A stretch of DNA of 64,000 nt from the NCBI RefSeq assembly GCF_027172205.1, contig NC_070619.1, forward strand, positions 8,234,459 to 8,298,458, read 5' to 3'. The notes beneath the pieces were generated by a model. The model saw only the letters and a program-made list of their open reading frames with translations. It made no database searches and had not been told where the DNA came from. Position numbers and translations under genes: made by a program. Below, piece after piece: positions 53,001 to 62,300 of the stretch (within the stretch, counting starts at the first letter, position 1; each line of letters begins with the position of its first letter). This DNA is from Podarcis raffonei. Its lineage: Eukaryota > Chordata > Lepidosauria > Squamata > Lacertidae.

Positions 53001-56000
53001 AGGGGTCCCTTTACCTAAATTAACATTTTAATTGAGTCTCTATCTTTTCGATAAGACTATTTCTTTCCCCCCTGTGTCGATGAACCATTTTCATCACAAG
53101 GGAAACTTCTTTTGAGTGCTTCTAAAAGCTCTTCAGTAGTCTTCTTTGGCAATCACTCGTAGCCGAGTAAGATTTTCTTCCGTTAAGACGGTTTTAACAG
53201 TGAGTCCGTAAGTGACTTTGGAAGCTAATTCTGGATCCACACGTCCTTCCACAGTAGGGACATTGATTCCCGGGCGGGAGTTGATCCCAGTGAGGGTTTG
53301 CCAAACGTGCCTTCCTCTTAACACGTTTGTCCCTTTTGTCCTGAGTTTGAGCATCTTCAAAGCCCACAACACCTTTGGTAAAGGCTGTTCTCCAATTGGA
53401 GCACTCGCAGGCCAGTGTTCCCCAGTTTTTGGTGCTTATACTACTTTTTTTTACATTTGCCCAAAGAGAGTCTTTGAACCATTACGCTTCCCATTTTTAA
53501 GTTCAGAATAGAGTAGTTTGCTTTGGGAGGGACGTGGGTGGTGCTGTGGGTTAAACCACAGAGCCTAGGACTTGCCGATCAGAAGGTTGGCGGTTCGAAT
53601 CCCTGCGACGGGGTGAGCTCCCATTGCTCTGTCCCTGCTCCTGCCAACCTAGCAGTTCGAAAGCACGTCAAAGTGCAAGTAGATAAATAGGTACCGCTCC
53701 GGCGGGAAGGTAAATGGCGTTTCCATGCGCTGCTCTGGTCCGCCAGAAGCAGCTTAGTCATGCTGGCCACATGTATGCCAGTAAAGCGCGATGAGCGCCG
53801 CAACCCCAGATTCGGTCACGACTGAACCTAATGGTCAGGGGTCCCTTTACCTTTACCTTACTAGTTTGCTTTGGAAGACGATAACCAGGCATCCGCACAA
53901 CACGGCCGGTCCAATGAAGCTGATTTGTATTAGATAAATATTGATGCTGTTGTAGAAGGGTAAGAGACCAAATGCAGTATAATGCAGGGAAAAAAACACG
54001 ACTGTCCCTTTTATCCCTTGTAGACAAACCGTTTTGCCAGATGTGTGGAGAGGTGCCTCCCAGGGCACAGCGTCAAAATGAGAGAGGGGAAGCCTGTTTG
54101 CTGCTATGGATGTGTCCGCTGTCCAGAGGGGACCTTCTCTAACCAGACAGGTAGCTCATTCCCCCCCCCCATTTTTTTTTATTAAAGATTTTCTTGTTTT
54201 ACAGAAGTATGTGTAATGTCTCTCGTATTTTTTCAATGTAACATTTTTACAAATCAGTTTCATTTGTTGAGACATTGGGGGGGAAGTGGGGAGGGGGAAA
54301 GATGGGGGGGTCGGGTGGCGATGTTTCTATTTTGCTTAATGTATGTAGGGTTTGGTGTCAGCGTTGCTTATGTTGTTCACTTGTGTTCCTTTGGTGGTGA
54401 GAGAGGTTGGGGTTGGCCTCGGGTGTGGCTGTTCAGTTGTGGTTGGCTGTGGTGATCTTTGTTTTCGTGTGTGGGTGGGGTGGGTGGGTGTTTTGGATCA
54501 GGTTAGCCATATTGATTTGTATGCTGTTGGTGGATTATTGTCATTGTCTTGTTGGGCTGTGTATGTGATAAAGGGGAGTCATACAGGGGTGAAGGCGTCT
54601 TCTTCTGTTTGTCCCCGTGTCAGTTTCAGTTTATTGGTTAATTTCCCCCATACTATTTGGTACCATTGGTCCATGCTTACTCCTGACAGGTCTCTCCAGT
54701 GTCAGGTAGCTCATAATTTGAGGATGGAAACCCAGTTTTGCTTGCAGGACTTGACAGGTGGAAGCAAATGAGGTCGGGAGACCTCAAGGGCGGGGGAGAC
54801 GAGGGGAAGGTCACGGATAAAGAGCAGGGTCCACCGTTTCTCCTGGGGATGAGATTATATTTGGGCTTTTGAACCCAGGCTGTTTTGAAGAATGTGCTGG
54901 AATGGACAAGATTATGGATGAACAGAACACCTGTGGTTTTACTTGTTCACAGAGATATCACAAGTTTCTGGTAGAAACATAAGAGCATGCTCCTAGGGGC
55001 TGAGGGGTCTTCACCGTATTTCTCCGTGTATAAGATGCCCCCTATTTTCTCTTACACATGGGGCATTTTATAGACAGAAAAGTACAGTAAATTGTTTCAT
55101 CATTGTGAGTTTATTTGTATGCAGCTTTTCCATTATCAAACCATGTTCAACTTTGAACTTGGTATTTCATTTTTCATTTTTAAAAAGAACCCACAGTGTA
55201 TAAAAATCATAAAATCACCAAATGAGAAACAAGGATGATTGATACCAGCCCAGAAATTTGGTTAGGGTCTGAAAAGACTTGAATTTTTTTTAATGCAGTG
55301 GAAAATTGTACTTTTGGCCCCACATAGCAAGGTGGAAGAAGGATCCCTCAATCTCTCTGTGACCTGAACTGGTCAAAACAATAATTTTTTTTTGTCATGC
55401 GTGAGATACAGTGGTACCTCGGGTTATGTACTTAATTCATTCCGGAGGTCTGTGCTTAACCTGAAACTATTCTTAACCTGAAGCACCACTTTAGCTAATG
55501 GGGCCTCCTACTGCCGGAGCACGATTTTTGTTCTCATCTTGAAGCAAAGTTCTTAACCCGAGATACTATTTCTGGGTTAGCGGAGTCTGTAACCTGAAGC
55601 GTATGTAACCTGAAGCGTATGTAACCTGAGGTACCACTGTACTTAAAAGGGTGGTTTGTTTGTTCCAGATGCAGCCCAGTGTGTCCAATGCCCAGACGAT
55701 CAGCACCCAAATGAGAAACGAAACCAGTGCGTTTCCAAGAAAATCAACTTCCTTTCCTATCATGATATCCTGGGCTTTGTTTTAGTTTTCCTTGCCTTTT
55801 TCTTCTCCCTGCTCACCTCTTTAGTCTTGGCAACCTTCATTAAACATCGAGACACACCCATTGTCAGAGCCAACAACCAGGACCTCACCTACGTCCTTCT
55901 CGTCTCCCTCCTTCTCTGCTTCTTCTGTTCCTTCCTCTTCATCGGCCGACCCGGAAAGGTCACCTGCCTTCTCCGACAAACGGCTTTCGGCATCGTCTTC

Positions 56001-56576
56001 TCTGCTGCCGTTTCTTCCATTTTGGCAAAGACCGTCACCGTGGTCCTGGCCTTCATGGCCACCAAGCCAGGAAACATGGCCAGGAAACTGCTGGATAGAC
56101 AACTGACCAACTGCATCGTCCTGACCAGCCCCCTGATCCAAGTTCTTATCTGCGCGGTGTGGCTAGGAACCTCCCCTCCGTTCCCAAACTTGGACTTTCA
56201 TTCCCTGGTTGGAGAGATTGTAGTGGAATGCAACGAAGGCTCTGTCGCCATGTTTTATTCTGTCCTAGGTTACATGGCCTTCCTGGCCCTCACCAGCTTC
56301 ACGGTGGCTTTCCTAGCTAGGAAGTTGCCCGACAGCTTTAACGAGGCCAAGTTTATCACCTTCAGCATGCTGGTCTTTTGCAGTGTCTGGGTCTCCTTTG
56401 TCCCAACATACCTGAGCACCAAGGGGAAGTTGATGGTGGCTGTGGAGATCTTCTCCATCTTGGCCTCCGGGGCTGGTCTCCTGGGCTGCATCTTTCTCCC
56501 CAAATGTTACATTATTATTCTGAGGCCCCATCTCAACAGCAGAGACAATCTAATTAGGAAAAGTCTGTCCAGCTGA
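40461..56576 (+). CDS. Vomeronasal type-2 receptor (V2R), class C GPCR, complete, six exons
   Basis: Exons 40461-40693, 48786-49083, 50487-51335, 52350-52568, 54024-54150 and 55669-56576 sum to 2634 nt, giving 877 aa plus stop; V2Rs are usually about 850. All phases join and no break is seen. Order: signal peptide (residues 1-22, Leu-rich), Venus-flytrap ligand domain (about 25-530, with [20 protein letters not shown] and a long exon 3), cysteine-rich domain in exon 5 and the start of exon 6, then seven membrane segments from about residue 609. Hallmarks are [18 protein letters not shown] and [17 protein letters not shown]. By family knowledge it binds peptide or protein cues on vomeronasal neurons and signals through Go. 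Intron 1 is about 8 kb and carries an LTR element. Nearby V2R pseudogenes suggest a cluster. The orthologue cannot be told by eye. Confidence 0.93.
41453..41860 (+). repeat. 5' LTR of the chromovirus
   Basis: 408 bp, from TGTCAGGGAACT to CCCATCACA, preceded by the TSD GATAC at 41448-41452. Nearly identical to the 3' LTR. Confidence 0.93.
41904..42917 (+). CDS. gag: Chromovirus gag
   Basis: The frame gives about 337 aa with a retrotransposon-gag capsid-like region and a C-terminal CCHC zinc knuckle ([14 protein letters not shown]). It overlaps the start of pol, which lies in the -1 frame; the family is known to use ribosomal frameshifting here. Confidence 0.88.
   Translation: MSNPAGAGGAAGAGEGPSLEERYRVLELQLAMQTARLEERRAQDAEKAKGATLARKMPGMVQKFGGDPRNYQAFRTEMQYALELQFNDFPDEASRVAFVIGHLEGGARDWVRPLMAGNSDMLKDARKFFRAMDLMFSSEIEQGLVRRQLMACKQGSRSVREYWTEFTMLIHRLGWDLSAEPIQMLFEEGLSSAVKDELSRAPRAESMDQLTKSVLTIGARQEARALEKREGKGERWRDFRIPEIPEPSFPPGEPMEVGTARARAVSNPSEGRKKEGKSAKKCYLCQQPGHFARVCPQRKEWQGMAGAVGGKEEEVQEPVKANACLPLSGHCRQAKEQ
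42746..46837 (+). CDS. pol: Chromovirus pol
   Basis: The long frame holds, in order, an aspartic protease (LLDSGSS), reverse transcriptase ([10 protein letters not shown]), RNase H ([10 protein letters not shown]), integrase with an HHCC zinc finger and DDE core ([22 protein letters not shown]), and a chromodomain ([18 protein letters not shown]). The first ATG is arbitrary because pol is expected to be made as a gag fusion. Confidence 0.9.
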   Translation: MLSLPAARSLCQSLPAKKGMARDGWSCWGEGGGSPGASKSQRLSASVRALQTGQGAVKVPTLEPPRPALVIEVLLELANGYPLKTKALLDSGSSCNFMSKEFAAEHQIQTLPLSNPLQVTTIDGRELLGGEVSLQTVPMVMRVARHTERIAFNVATLGGAPVILGMSWLALHDPLVGWHQRVVSFGSAHCLEHCREGKVPEGAKASLAGTEVGDKGKVPKQYADLSKVFSEREADKLPPHRDFDCQINLVPGAQLPVGKLYAMSDREMQELREFIDKNLKRGFIRESRAVGGSPVFFVDKKNTDKPRLVVDYRALNAVSEPVTFPMPRIDDILTRVRKGKIFTKLDLRGAYNLIRIKKGDEWKTTMFTPLGAFEYLVMPFGLQSGSACFQSLMNHVLGPLLYKNCVAFLDDVLIYSENEEQHVKDVREVLSQLQANQLWVKLEKCQFHTKEVEFLGYRLSDKGLAMDPGKVQAVLEWKTPKTKKDVQRFLGFGNFYRKFIKNFAHLTAPITDCLSSKKKFVWTAEAEHAFEELKRAFASEEQLLHVDLQKPMRVETDASDRAVGAVLLQPGSNKSEWRPCAFFSRKLNKSERNYTVYDRELLAIHEAFRRWRHLLIGAQHKVQVCTDHKNLEYWRTARVLNQRQVRWAQEFSKFHFEICYVPGPENIRADALSRKPEYLEGEGAPEERHIIPEDHWVCGAAWVGQRELVEGTVNDEYAQDKLRGLRREGEDPGGFEERNGALYYRGALYIPEGELRGRVLKQLHDNPTAGHFGQHKTMWLVTREFWWPKVREDVREYVRRCDQCQRAKGERRAPAGLLEPLPTPERPWEAVSIDFMTDLPKSQGKTAILVVVDLLTKMGHFVACSHAVTAEETAKLFVEHIFRLHGAPLRVVSDRGKQFTSRFWRKLMSLLHVEVNFSTARHPETNGQAERANGILQQYLRCYVNDRENDWVEKLALAEFAYNNAENVSTGMSPFLANYGCHPRAFPGEGGERWSVPAAELFVEEMEAIHRQLQLNLERAKEEYKRQADKSRREGETIRVGSRVWLSTQGLPFKGGCKKLRPKRLGPFEVIQQVNPVAFRLRLPNHMKLHPVFHRSLLSPYRGEGEGVSTRGPAIEERESRNHVAEIIDSRWKGNQVEYLVAWEGEPESENTWVKAEEVRDEILIETFHQRFPRKPQPVARFRREYFGTTDDEEELEGFRESELEGGTDSDEEEYLETGDSKRWREVFETSEDEGGSFRGFAPSPPAEEGREGGEGGPGGEVDVRELPSETKEVKGLMEGERDHSAEEGTSRGRSGVPRESESEGGLRDTSSGSSGEISGPPVGTPTPRRKLSRRESRRRVSVKELLCWKKFRKRPLSDSMSD
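46534..46941 (+). repeat. 3' LTR of the chromovirus
   Basis: 408 bp, followed by GATAC at 46942-46946. A purine-rich run lies directly before it. The end of the pol frame runs into this LTR. Confidence 0.93.
47040..47700. other. V2R intron 1 remainder
   Basis: AT-rich; 47040-47200 may be another L1-like tail on the minus strand. Otherwise nothing recognised. Confidence 0.4.
47713..48036 (-). mobile_element. Sauria SINE in V2R intron 1
   Basis: TSD CTGATACAAA on both sides. Confidence 0.9.
48386..48722 (+). mobile_element. Sauria SINE just before V2R exon 2
   Basis: TSD ACTCATCATCCA on both sides. It ends about 60 bp before the exon 2 acceptor. Confidence 0.9.
48786..49083 (+). CDS. V2R exon 2 (ligand-binding lobe 1)
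   Basis: Residues 78-177: [20 protein letters not shown], then [11 protein letters not shown] and LVSVIGSLD. Acceptor ttgcag, donor cag|gtaagg. Confidence 0.93.
49240..49745 (-). mobile_element. L2 3' end split by a MITE
   Basis: L2 at 49240-49298 and 49527-49745; MITE between. V2R intron 2. Confidence 0.82.
49299..49526. mobile_element. MITE B in an L2
   Basis: Splits the L2 at 49240-49745. Confidence 0.82.
49746..49875. mobile_element. MITE C right part
   Basis: Core CAGCCAATCAGAAGCCGCG and right end GAGGTATGACTGTA. Confidence 0.6.
50058..50098. repeat. (GT)n microsatellite
   Basis: About 20 GT units in V2R intron 2. Confidence 0.95.
50102..50448 (-). mobile_element. Sauria SINE in V2R intron 2
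   Basis: It follows a (GT)n run and ends about 38 bp before the exon 3 acceptor. Confidence 0.9.
50487..51335 (+). CDS. V2R exon 3 (main ligand-binding exon)
   Basis: Residues 178-460, 283 codons, the family's long exon. It includes [50 protein letters not shown] and a C-terminal [12 protein letters not shown]. Acceptor cttcag, donor cag|gtaaca. Confidence 0.94.
51434..51783 (-). mobile_element. Unclassified LINE 3' end with TSD
   Basis: TSD ACAAAATTTAA at 51423-51433 and 51784-51794; tail (GTT)n. V2R intron 3, about 90 bp after exon 3. Confidence 0.82.
52350..52568 (+). CDS. V2R exon 4
   Basis: Residues 461-533: [16 protein letters not shown] and [16 protein letters not shown], the usual end of the V2R ligand domain. 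Acceptor tttcag, donor gag|gtgggt. Confidence 0.93.
52703..53016 (+). mobile_element. Sauria SINE in V2R intron 4
   Basis: TSD AAATTAACATTTT on both sides; part of the head is deleted. Confidence 0.9.
53135..53960 (-). mobile_element. RTE-type LINE 3' end split by a SINE
   Basis: 53135-53527 and 53862-53960, with [15 protein letters not shown] on the minus strand, matching the end of the 37.4-kb piece. V2R intron 4. Confidence 0.65.
53528..53859 (+). mobile_element. Sauria SINE in a LINE of V2R intron 4
   Basis: TSD TAGTTTGCTTTGG on both sides splits the RTE-type LINE. Confidence 0.9.
54024..54150 (+). CDS. V2R exon 5 (cysteine-rich domain)
   Basis: Residues 534-576: [30 protein letters not shown]. 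The 127-nt size and phase match the family. Acceptor cttgtag. The donor cag|gtagct lies inside the target-site duplication of a LINE insertion. Confidence 0.92.
54160..54702 (-). mobile_element. LINE (L1-like) insertion at the V2R exon 5 donor
   Basis: T-rich left end (A tail on minus) with AATAAA; TSD CAGGTAGCTCAT at 54148-54159 and 54703-54714. The class is tentative because the frame is decayed; the TSD is clear. Confidence 0.7.
54715..55010. other. V2R intron 5 remainder
   Basis: Unique-looking sequence after the LINE insertion; 55090-55400 is similar. Confidence 0.4.
55012..55089. mobile_element. Short MITE, related ends
   Basis: About 78-bp palindrome, ACCGTATTTCTCCGTGTATAA to GAAAAGTACAGTA shortened; V2R intron 5. 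Confidence 0.6.
55407..55641. mobile_element. MITE B next to V2R exon 6
   Basis: Right end lies 28 bp before the exon 6 acceptor. Confidence 0.82.
55669..56576 (+). CDS. V2R exon 6 (seven-transmembrane exon)
   Basis: Residues 576-877. The end of the cysteine-rich domain ([18 protein letters not shown]) is followed by seven hydrophobic segments from about residue 609 and stop TGA. Acceptor gttccag|at. A MITE ends 28 bp upstream of the acceptor. Confidence 0.95.
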
Positions 56577-56760
56577 TATTAGAACACAATATACAGGGGG
56601 TACAGGTTTTAGAGCCCGTGCTTGGGGCCAAAACATTATGAGCTTTCATTCCATAGTATGTGCTGTGCAACGTATATCTGTATCTTCCTTCTCCAGCAAG
56701 TTTGATTTTGTGTACGCTTTCCTCCCTTTTCTCCTTTTATATTTGCCATAGTCCTGTCAG

Positions 56761-57102
56761 GTAAAGGGACCCCTGACCATTAGGTCCAGTCATGGCCGAC
56801 TCTGGGGTTGATGCGCTCATCTCGCTTTATTGGCCGAGGGAGCCGGTGTACAGCTTCCGGGTCATGTGGCCAGCAGGACTAAGCCGCTTCTGGCAAACCA
56901 GAGCAGCGCATGGAAACGCCATTCACCTTCCCGCCGGAGCAGTACCTATTTATCTACTTGCACTTTGACTTGCTTTTGAACTGCTAGGTTGGCAGGAGCA
57001 GGGACCGAGCAACGGGAGCTCACCCTGTCACAGGGATTCGAACCACCAACCTTCTGATTGGCAAGCCTAGGCTCTGTGGTTTAACCCACAGCGCCACCCA
57101 CG
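56761..57102 (-). mobile_element. Sauria SINE downstream of the V2R gene
   Basis: TSD GTCCTGTCAGGTA on both sides, about 185 bp after the V2R stop. Confidence 0.9.
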
Positions 57103-57119
57103 TCCTGTCAGGTAGGCTT

Positions 57120-57733
57120 GGCTAAATTAATACAGATGGTAGGTGGATTGAGGTTGAATCATGACAAGACAGAGGTACTGTTTTGGGGGACAAGGGGCGG
57201 GTGGTGTGGGGGACTCCCTGGTCCTGAATGGAGTAACTGCGCCCCTGAAGGACCAGGTGTGCTGCTTGGGAGTCATTTTGGACTCACAGCTGTTCATGGA
57301 GGCGCAGCTTAATTCTGTGTCCAGGGTGGCTCCTTCTGGTACACAGACTGAGGCCCTCCCTGCCTGCTCCCTGTCTCACCAGAGTGGTGCATGCTCTGGT
57401 TATCTCCAGCTTGGACTACTGCAATGCGCTCTACGTGGGTCTACCTTTGAAGGTGACTTGAAAGCTACAATTGATCCAGAATGCGGCTACCAGACTGGTG
57501 ACTGGGAGCGGCTGCTGCGACCATATAACACCGGTCCTGAAAGGCCCACACTGGCTCCCAGTACGTTTCTAAGCACAATTCAAAGTGCTGGTGCTGACCT
57601 TTCAAGCCCTAAATGGCTTCAACCCTGTATACCTGAAAGAGCATCAACTACATGACTTTTAGAAGACATATAGAAGTTAGAAGCTTTTAATGCGTGCTAT
57701 TTTACTGTGGTTTTATAATTTGCTCTAAGCTAC
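57120..57733 (+). mobile_element. L2 LINE, RT end
   Basis: Same region as 16452 with small deletions. Confidence 0.85.
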
Positions 57734-57734
57734 C

Positions 57735-57816
57735 CAGGGTGGCACTGTTGCCTAAACCACAGAGCCTAGGGCTTGCCAATCAGAAGGTCGGCGGTTCTAA
57801 TCCCTGTGCCGTCACC
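57735..57816 (+). mobile_element. Sauria SINE head fragment
   Basis: CCTAAACCACAGAGCCTAGG to GGTTCTAATCCC only. Confidence 0.7.
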
Positions 57817-57904
57817 CAGGAAGGAAAGAGCCTCAAAATCACGAAAAGGAAAGACCCGATAAGTGGAACGGGCTCAACAATTCGTGGGAAATGAACAAAG
57901 CAAG

Positions 57905-58015
57905 GCGGCAGAGGTTGGCTAACTATTTGTCGTGGGTGCTTTAGTTGAGATTCCTGAATTGCGGGGGTTGGACTAGATGACCCCTGGGGTCCCTTCTAAT
58001 TCTATGGACTCCTCC
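57905..58015 (+). mobile_element. CR1-like 3' end
   Basis: GGTTGGACTAGATGACCCC to AATTCTATGGACTCC. Confidence 0.65.
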
Positions 58016-58421
58016 CAGCATTTCATTTTATTATTGCAACGCAACACACCTGAACAACGGCACTTGTGATATTCGACACACACACACCCGGGCGTTTTCA
58101 TGACATTTTCGGAGAGCCAAGGAAAAAAGTACAAGATTAATGCTCAGCCATTTTGCTTTACTGGATAATATACGTTTGAGAGAATGCAACAGAGCAAGGG
58201 GCTGATTCCAGTTTTCACCCTCCCTCCCAACTTCTTTTCCTCTCCCGGTTTGGCCGTCCTGCCCCCTTAGGCATATAACCAACCAAAGTGGACTTGGGGC
58301 AGATCCACTGAAATCATACAGTACTGTGCATAGAGATCTTAAGCATTATACTGCTTTAGGCAGCCATGGTGGCTTCCTCCCATAAGAATCTTGGGAGCTG
58401 TAGTTTTCTCCCCCATCGAAC

Positions 58422-58685
58422 TACCGTATTTTTTGCTCTATAAGACTCACTTTTTCCCTCCTAAAAAGTAAGGGGAAATGTGTGTGCATCTTATGGAGCG
58501 AATGCAGGCTGCGCAGCTGTCCCAGAAGCCAGAACAACAAGAGGGATTGCTGCTTTCACTGTGCAGCGATCCCTCTTGCTGTTCTGGCTTCTGAGATTCA
58601 GAATTTTTTTTCTCCTTGTTTTCCTCCTCCAAAAACTAGGTCCGTCTTGTGGTCTGGTGCGTCTTATAGAGTGAAAAATACGGTA
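58422..58685. mobile_element. MITE A, copy 4
   Basis: Both inverted ends present; between the V2R and protease genes. Confidence 0.82.
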
Positions 58686-58720
58686 CGCTTCCCAGAATTC
58701 TTGGAGTGGAGAAATGGGTC

Positions 58721-59014
58721 TACAGTGGTGCCTCGCAAGACGAAATTAATCCGTTTTGCGAGTTTCTTCGTCTTGCGGATTTTTCGTCTTGCGAAGCACG
58801 GCTATTAACGGCTATTAACGGTACTTAGCGGCTTTAAGAAAAAGCGGCTTTAAGAAAAAGGAAACAAACTCGCAAGAACTCACAAGACGTTTTCGTCTTG
58901 CGCAGCAAGCCCATAGGGAAATTCGTCTTGCGAAGCGACTCAAAAAACGGAAAACTCTTTCGTCTTGCGAGTTTTCCGTCTTGCGAGGCATTCGTCTTGC
59001 GAGGTACCACTGTA
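58721..59014. mobile_element. MITE D (CTTGCGA core)
   Basis: Ends TACAGTGGTGCCTCGCAAGA and GCGAGGTACCACTGTA; core made of repeated CGTCTTGCGA. It ends about 200 bp after the protease stop (minus strand). Confidence 0.78.
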
Positions 59015-59217
59015 CTGTTGAACCTCTCTGGGAATCGCCGCTCTAAGAAGAGGCAAATCACATAAATGCACTTGCGAATTGAAGACCCCATGGGCCCACT
59101 TGCTTCAATAGGTTGCAGGTGGGTGGGATTGCAGAACGAAAGGCATACAGGTTATTAAGCATGCAGAAGGTTTTTTTTTTAATATATTGAGCAAAGGGTG
59201 CCCGTTGCTTCTTCTCT

Positions 59218-59352
59218 TCAGGATTCCATGGTTTCCTTGATCCAGGGAAGGAAATGGGCGATGCGAGAGTAGACGCCAGGAGGGTACGAGTTACCAAACG
59301 AGACGATTCCTTGTACCACGCCTTTGCACACCATGGGGCCTCCGGAATCACC
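59218..59352 (-). CDS. S1 protease last exon (GDSGG)
   Basis: 44 codons plus TGA, with [10 protein letters not shown] and [19 protein letters not shown]. Acceptor ccccccag|ggtgat. Confidence 0.92.
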   Translation of the reverse strand, partial: GDSGGPMVCKGVVQGIVSFGNSYPPGVYSRIAHFLPWIKETMES

Positions 59353-62300
59353 CTGGGGGGAGAAAAGCAAACATCCTCACTGCTACAAGCTCCTCAAACG
59401 GCACCATTCAATTGCAAAGATCTGGGCCTCTGACTCCAATTAGAATCAGTGCACCTGAGAGTTAGAGGGAGGTTCTCCAGTCCAGCTCAGTGTGGACCCT
59501 CCAAATGTCTCTATTTTCCAGGGACGTCCCTGATTTAGAGATGCCATCCCGGTTTCTGATTTGATCCCTGAATGCCCCACTTTTCCTTAGGACGCACCTG
59601 AAGGAGCGTCTCCACCCCCATCGTTCAGCCCAGACACTGAGGTCCAGCTCTGAGGGCCTTCTGGCCGTTCCCTCCCTGCGAGAAGCGAGGTTGCAGGGAA
59701 GCAGGCAGAGGGCCTTCTCTGTGGTGGCGCCTGCCCTGTGGAACGCCCTCCCATCAGATGTCAAGGAGATAAAGAACTATCTGACTTTAAGAAGACATCT
59801 GAAGGCAGCCCTGTTCAGGGAAGTTTTTTTGATGTGTGCTCTTTTATCGTGTTTTTAATATTCTGTTGGGAGCCACCCAGATTGAATGGCGAAACCCAGC
59901 CAGATGAATGGGGTATAAATAAATTATTATTATTATTATTATTATTTACATTGGAAAAATATTGGAGGGTATGGAGTTGTTACTGGACCCCCAAGCCACC
60001 TGAAGGCAATCCTGTATAGGGCAAGGGTTCTTTAAAACCCAGTATACCTGAAGGAGCGTCTCCACCCCCATCGTTCTGCCCAGACACTGAGGTCCAGCAC
60101 CGAGGGCCTTCTGGCGGTTCCCTCCTTGCAAGAAGTGAAGTTACAGGGAACCAGGCAGAGGGCCTTCTCGGTGGTGGCACCCGCCCTGTGGAACGCCCTC
60201 CCGTCAGATGTCAAGAAAATAAACAACTATCTGACTTTAAGAAGACATCTGAAGGCAGCCCCCGTTTAGGGAAGTTTTTGATGTGTTATCTTTTATCGTG
60301 TTTTTAATATTCTGTTGGGAGCCAACCAGAGTGGCTGGGCAAACCCAGCCAGATGGGTGAGCTATAAATATTACCGTATTTTTCGCTCTATAAGACGCAC
60401 CAGACCACAAGACGCACCTAGTTTTTGGAGGAGGAAAACAAGAAAAAAAATATTCTGAGTCTCAGAAGCCGGAACAGCAAGAGGGATCGCTGCACAGTGA
60501 AAGCAGCAATCCCTCTTGCTGTTCTGGCTTCTGGGATGGCTGCGCAGCCTGCATTCGCTCCATAAGATGCACACACATTTCCCCTTACTTTTTAAGAGGG
60601 AAAAAGTGAGTCTTATAGAGCAAAAAATACGGTAAATTGTTTTTGTTGTTGCTGCTGTTGCTGTTGTTGTTACTATTATGTTACTGGTCTGACTCCCAAG
60701 GGTGGTCCAGAACTTTCCCATGGTTCCTGAGCATTGGCTGATGGGAACTGGAGTCCAAACGGAGGGTGTGGGGGCCACAGATTCCTCCATCCCTGACCTC
60801 CCCCTCACCTGGCTTGTATCCCGAAGGTCATTGTGGCTGCCGGCACAGATCATCGCATCGTTGAGCTGCGGGTAGATCTTCATGCACTTCCTGCGGCTGT
60901 AGATGGTGACGTTGGTCTCAAACAGCCTCTCCGTGTCCTGGTTGTCGTCAATCAGGCCCCACCCTGCCAGGCTGCAGGGTGTCCCCTCCGGGAGGTCGCT
61001 GCTAGACTTGGGCAGGGGAATCATCTGGACGTATTTGTTGAGAGTAGCCTTGTGCACCAGCTGCAGGAAGGAATCGAGAGATGCAGGAGGGTTATCCAAC
61101 CTCCCTTTGCAATCTGAAATCACTAAAATGTCCAGGAAAATCCGAATGGATGGTCAATCTACGTGGGTAATGTCGATTCCTTTTCTTTTGGAGATTTTGC
61201 AAAATCTCAACAACGTTGCCAAAAACAACAACCAACAACTTTTGTGTCTGAAATATGGCAGCCCTAACATAAATGTAAAGAGTGTGTTCTGAGGACAATG
61301 CCAAGGACCAAAGCCTGAATGGCCACATTTGAACCCCGGGCTCAATGCACAACACTCCAGATACAGATCTCCACTGCTTCTGCCACCTGTAAGCTTCTGA
61401 ATTTGTATTTCTTAAAGAGAGAGGAAAAGGAGGGAAGTCCCTTTAATACGTCACTTCCCCAATTTTGAAGTTGAAGCATCTTGGTGAAACTTCTGAAGGA
61501 ATGGGTTTCTGTGCAGTCAGTCTGAAACGGGACCCAAAATCCACATTTTTCCTCCTCCGAGGGAGCATTTCTAAAATGCATTAACTTGAGCTCTTGAGTC
61601 AATGTCTAAACAGAAAGCCAGCTGTATAAACAAGTGATCAAAGCCCTCTCCTTTATCAGTCCGTGACGGCAATGGATGACCTTGCCAGTTCCGTGGAGCA
61701 GGGATGGCACATCTGGGTCTTATCTTACATCCTGACCACAAAAAGACGCACAGACCTTGTCAGGTCTGACAAGAGACCCGGGAACGGTGCCAGGAGTGTT
61801 CTTAGAGTTGGTGACCTCCTACTCCAAGATAAGAGTATAGGAACAGGAGCAACCTTTTATGGTAAAGAGTACCGGAACAGGAATATCTGTTTATGGTCAT
61901 GGATGTCAACCTACGTGTATAAGCTGACGTGATTGGATTCCTGGGGAAGGGGGGAGAGGGTGCCTGGAAGATATATATACTGCATGAAATTTCTCATTTC
62001 TTTGGACTTGCTGTGAACTGACCACGCAAGTGCCTTCTGCTATCCGGAGAGCAGAATAAACTCTTTCTCTGAATCAACCTCGGTGTCATTTGACTTCCTT
62101 TCTCCCTCCCGGGAGCAATGCAGATCCCACCAGTCGGTAAAGTCTAAGAAGGCTACACTCCCACTTTAGTTGCCCACACCATGGTGCTAGTCCCTGGTGA
62201 GGGTCAGTTCTCCCACAAGCCACAGTGAAGCTGCTACACCAGGCAGCGGCATTTGAGCACCGTGTTGTATTCATTATACTGCACAGGTAGGGGGGATAGT

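Noticed and set aside
54216-54771. Frames of 79 and 139 codons in V2R intron 5
   Set aside because: Low-complexity Gly/Val-rich translations of decayed LINE sequence.
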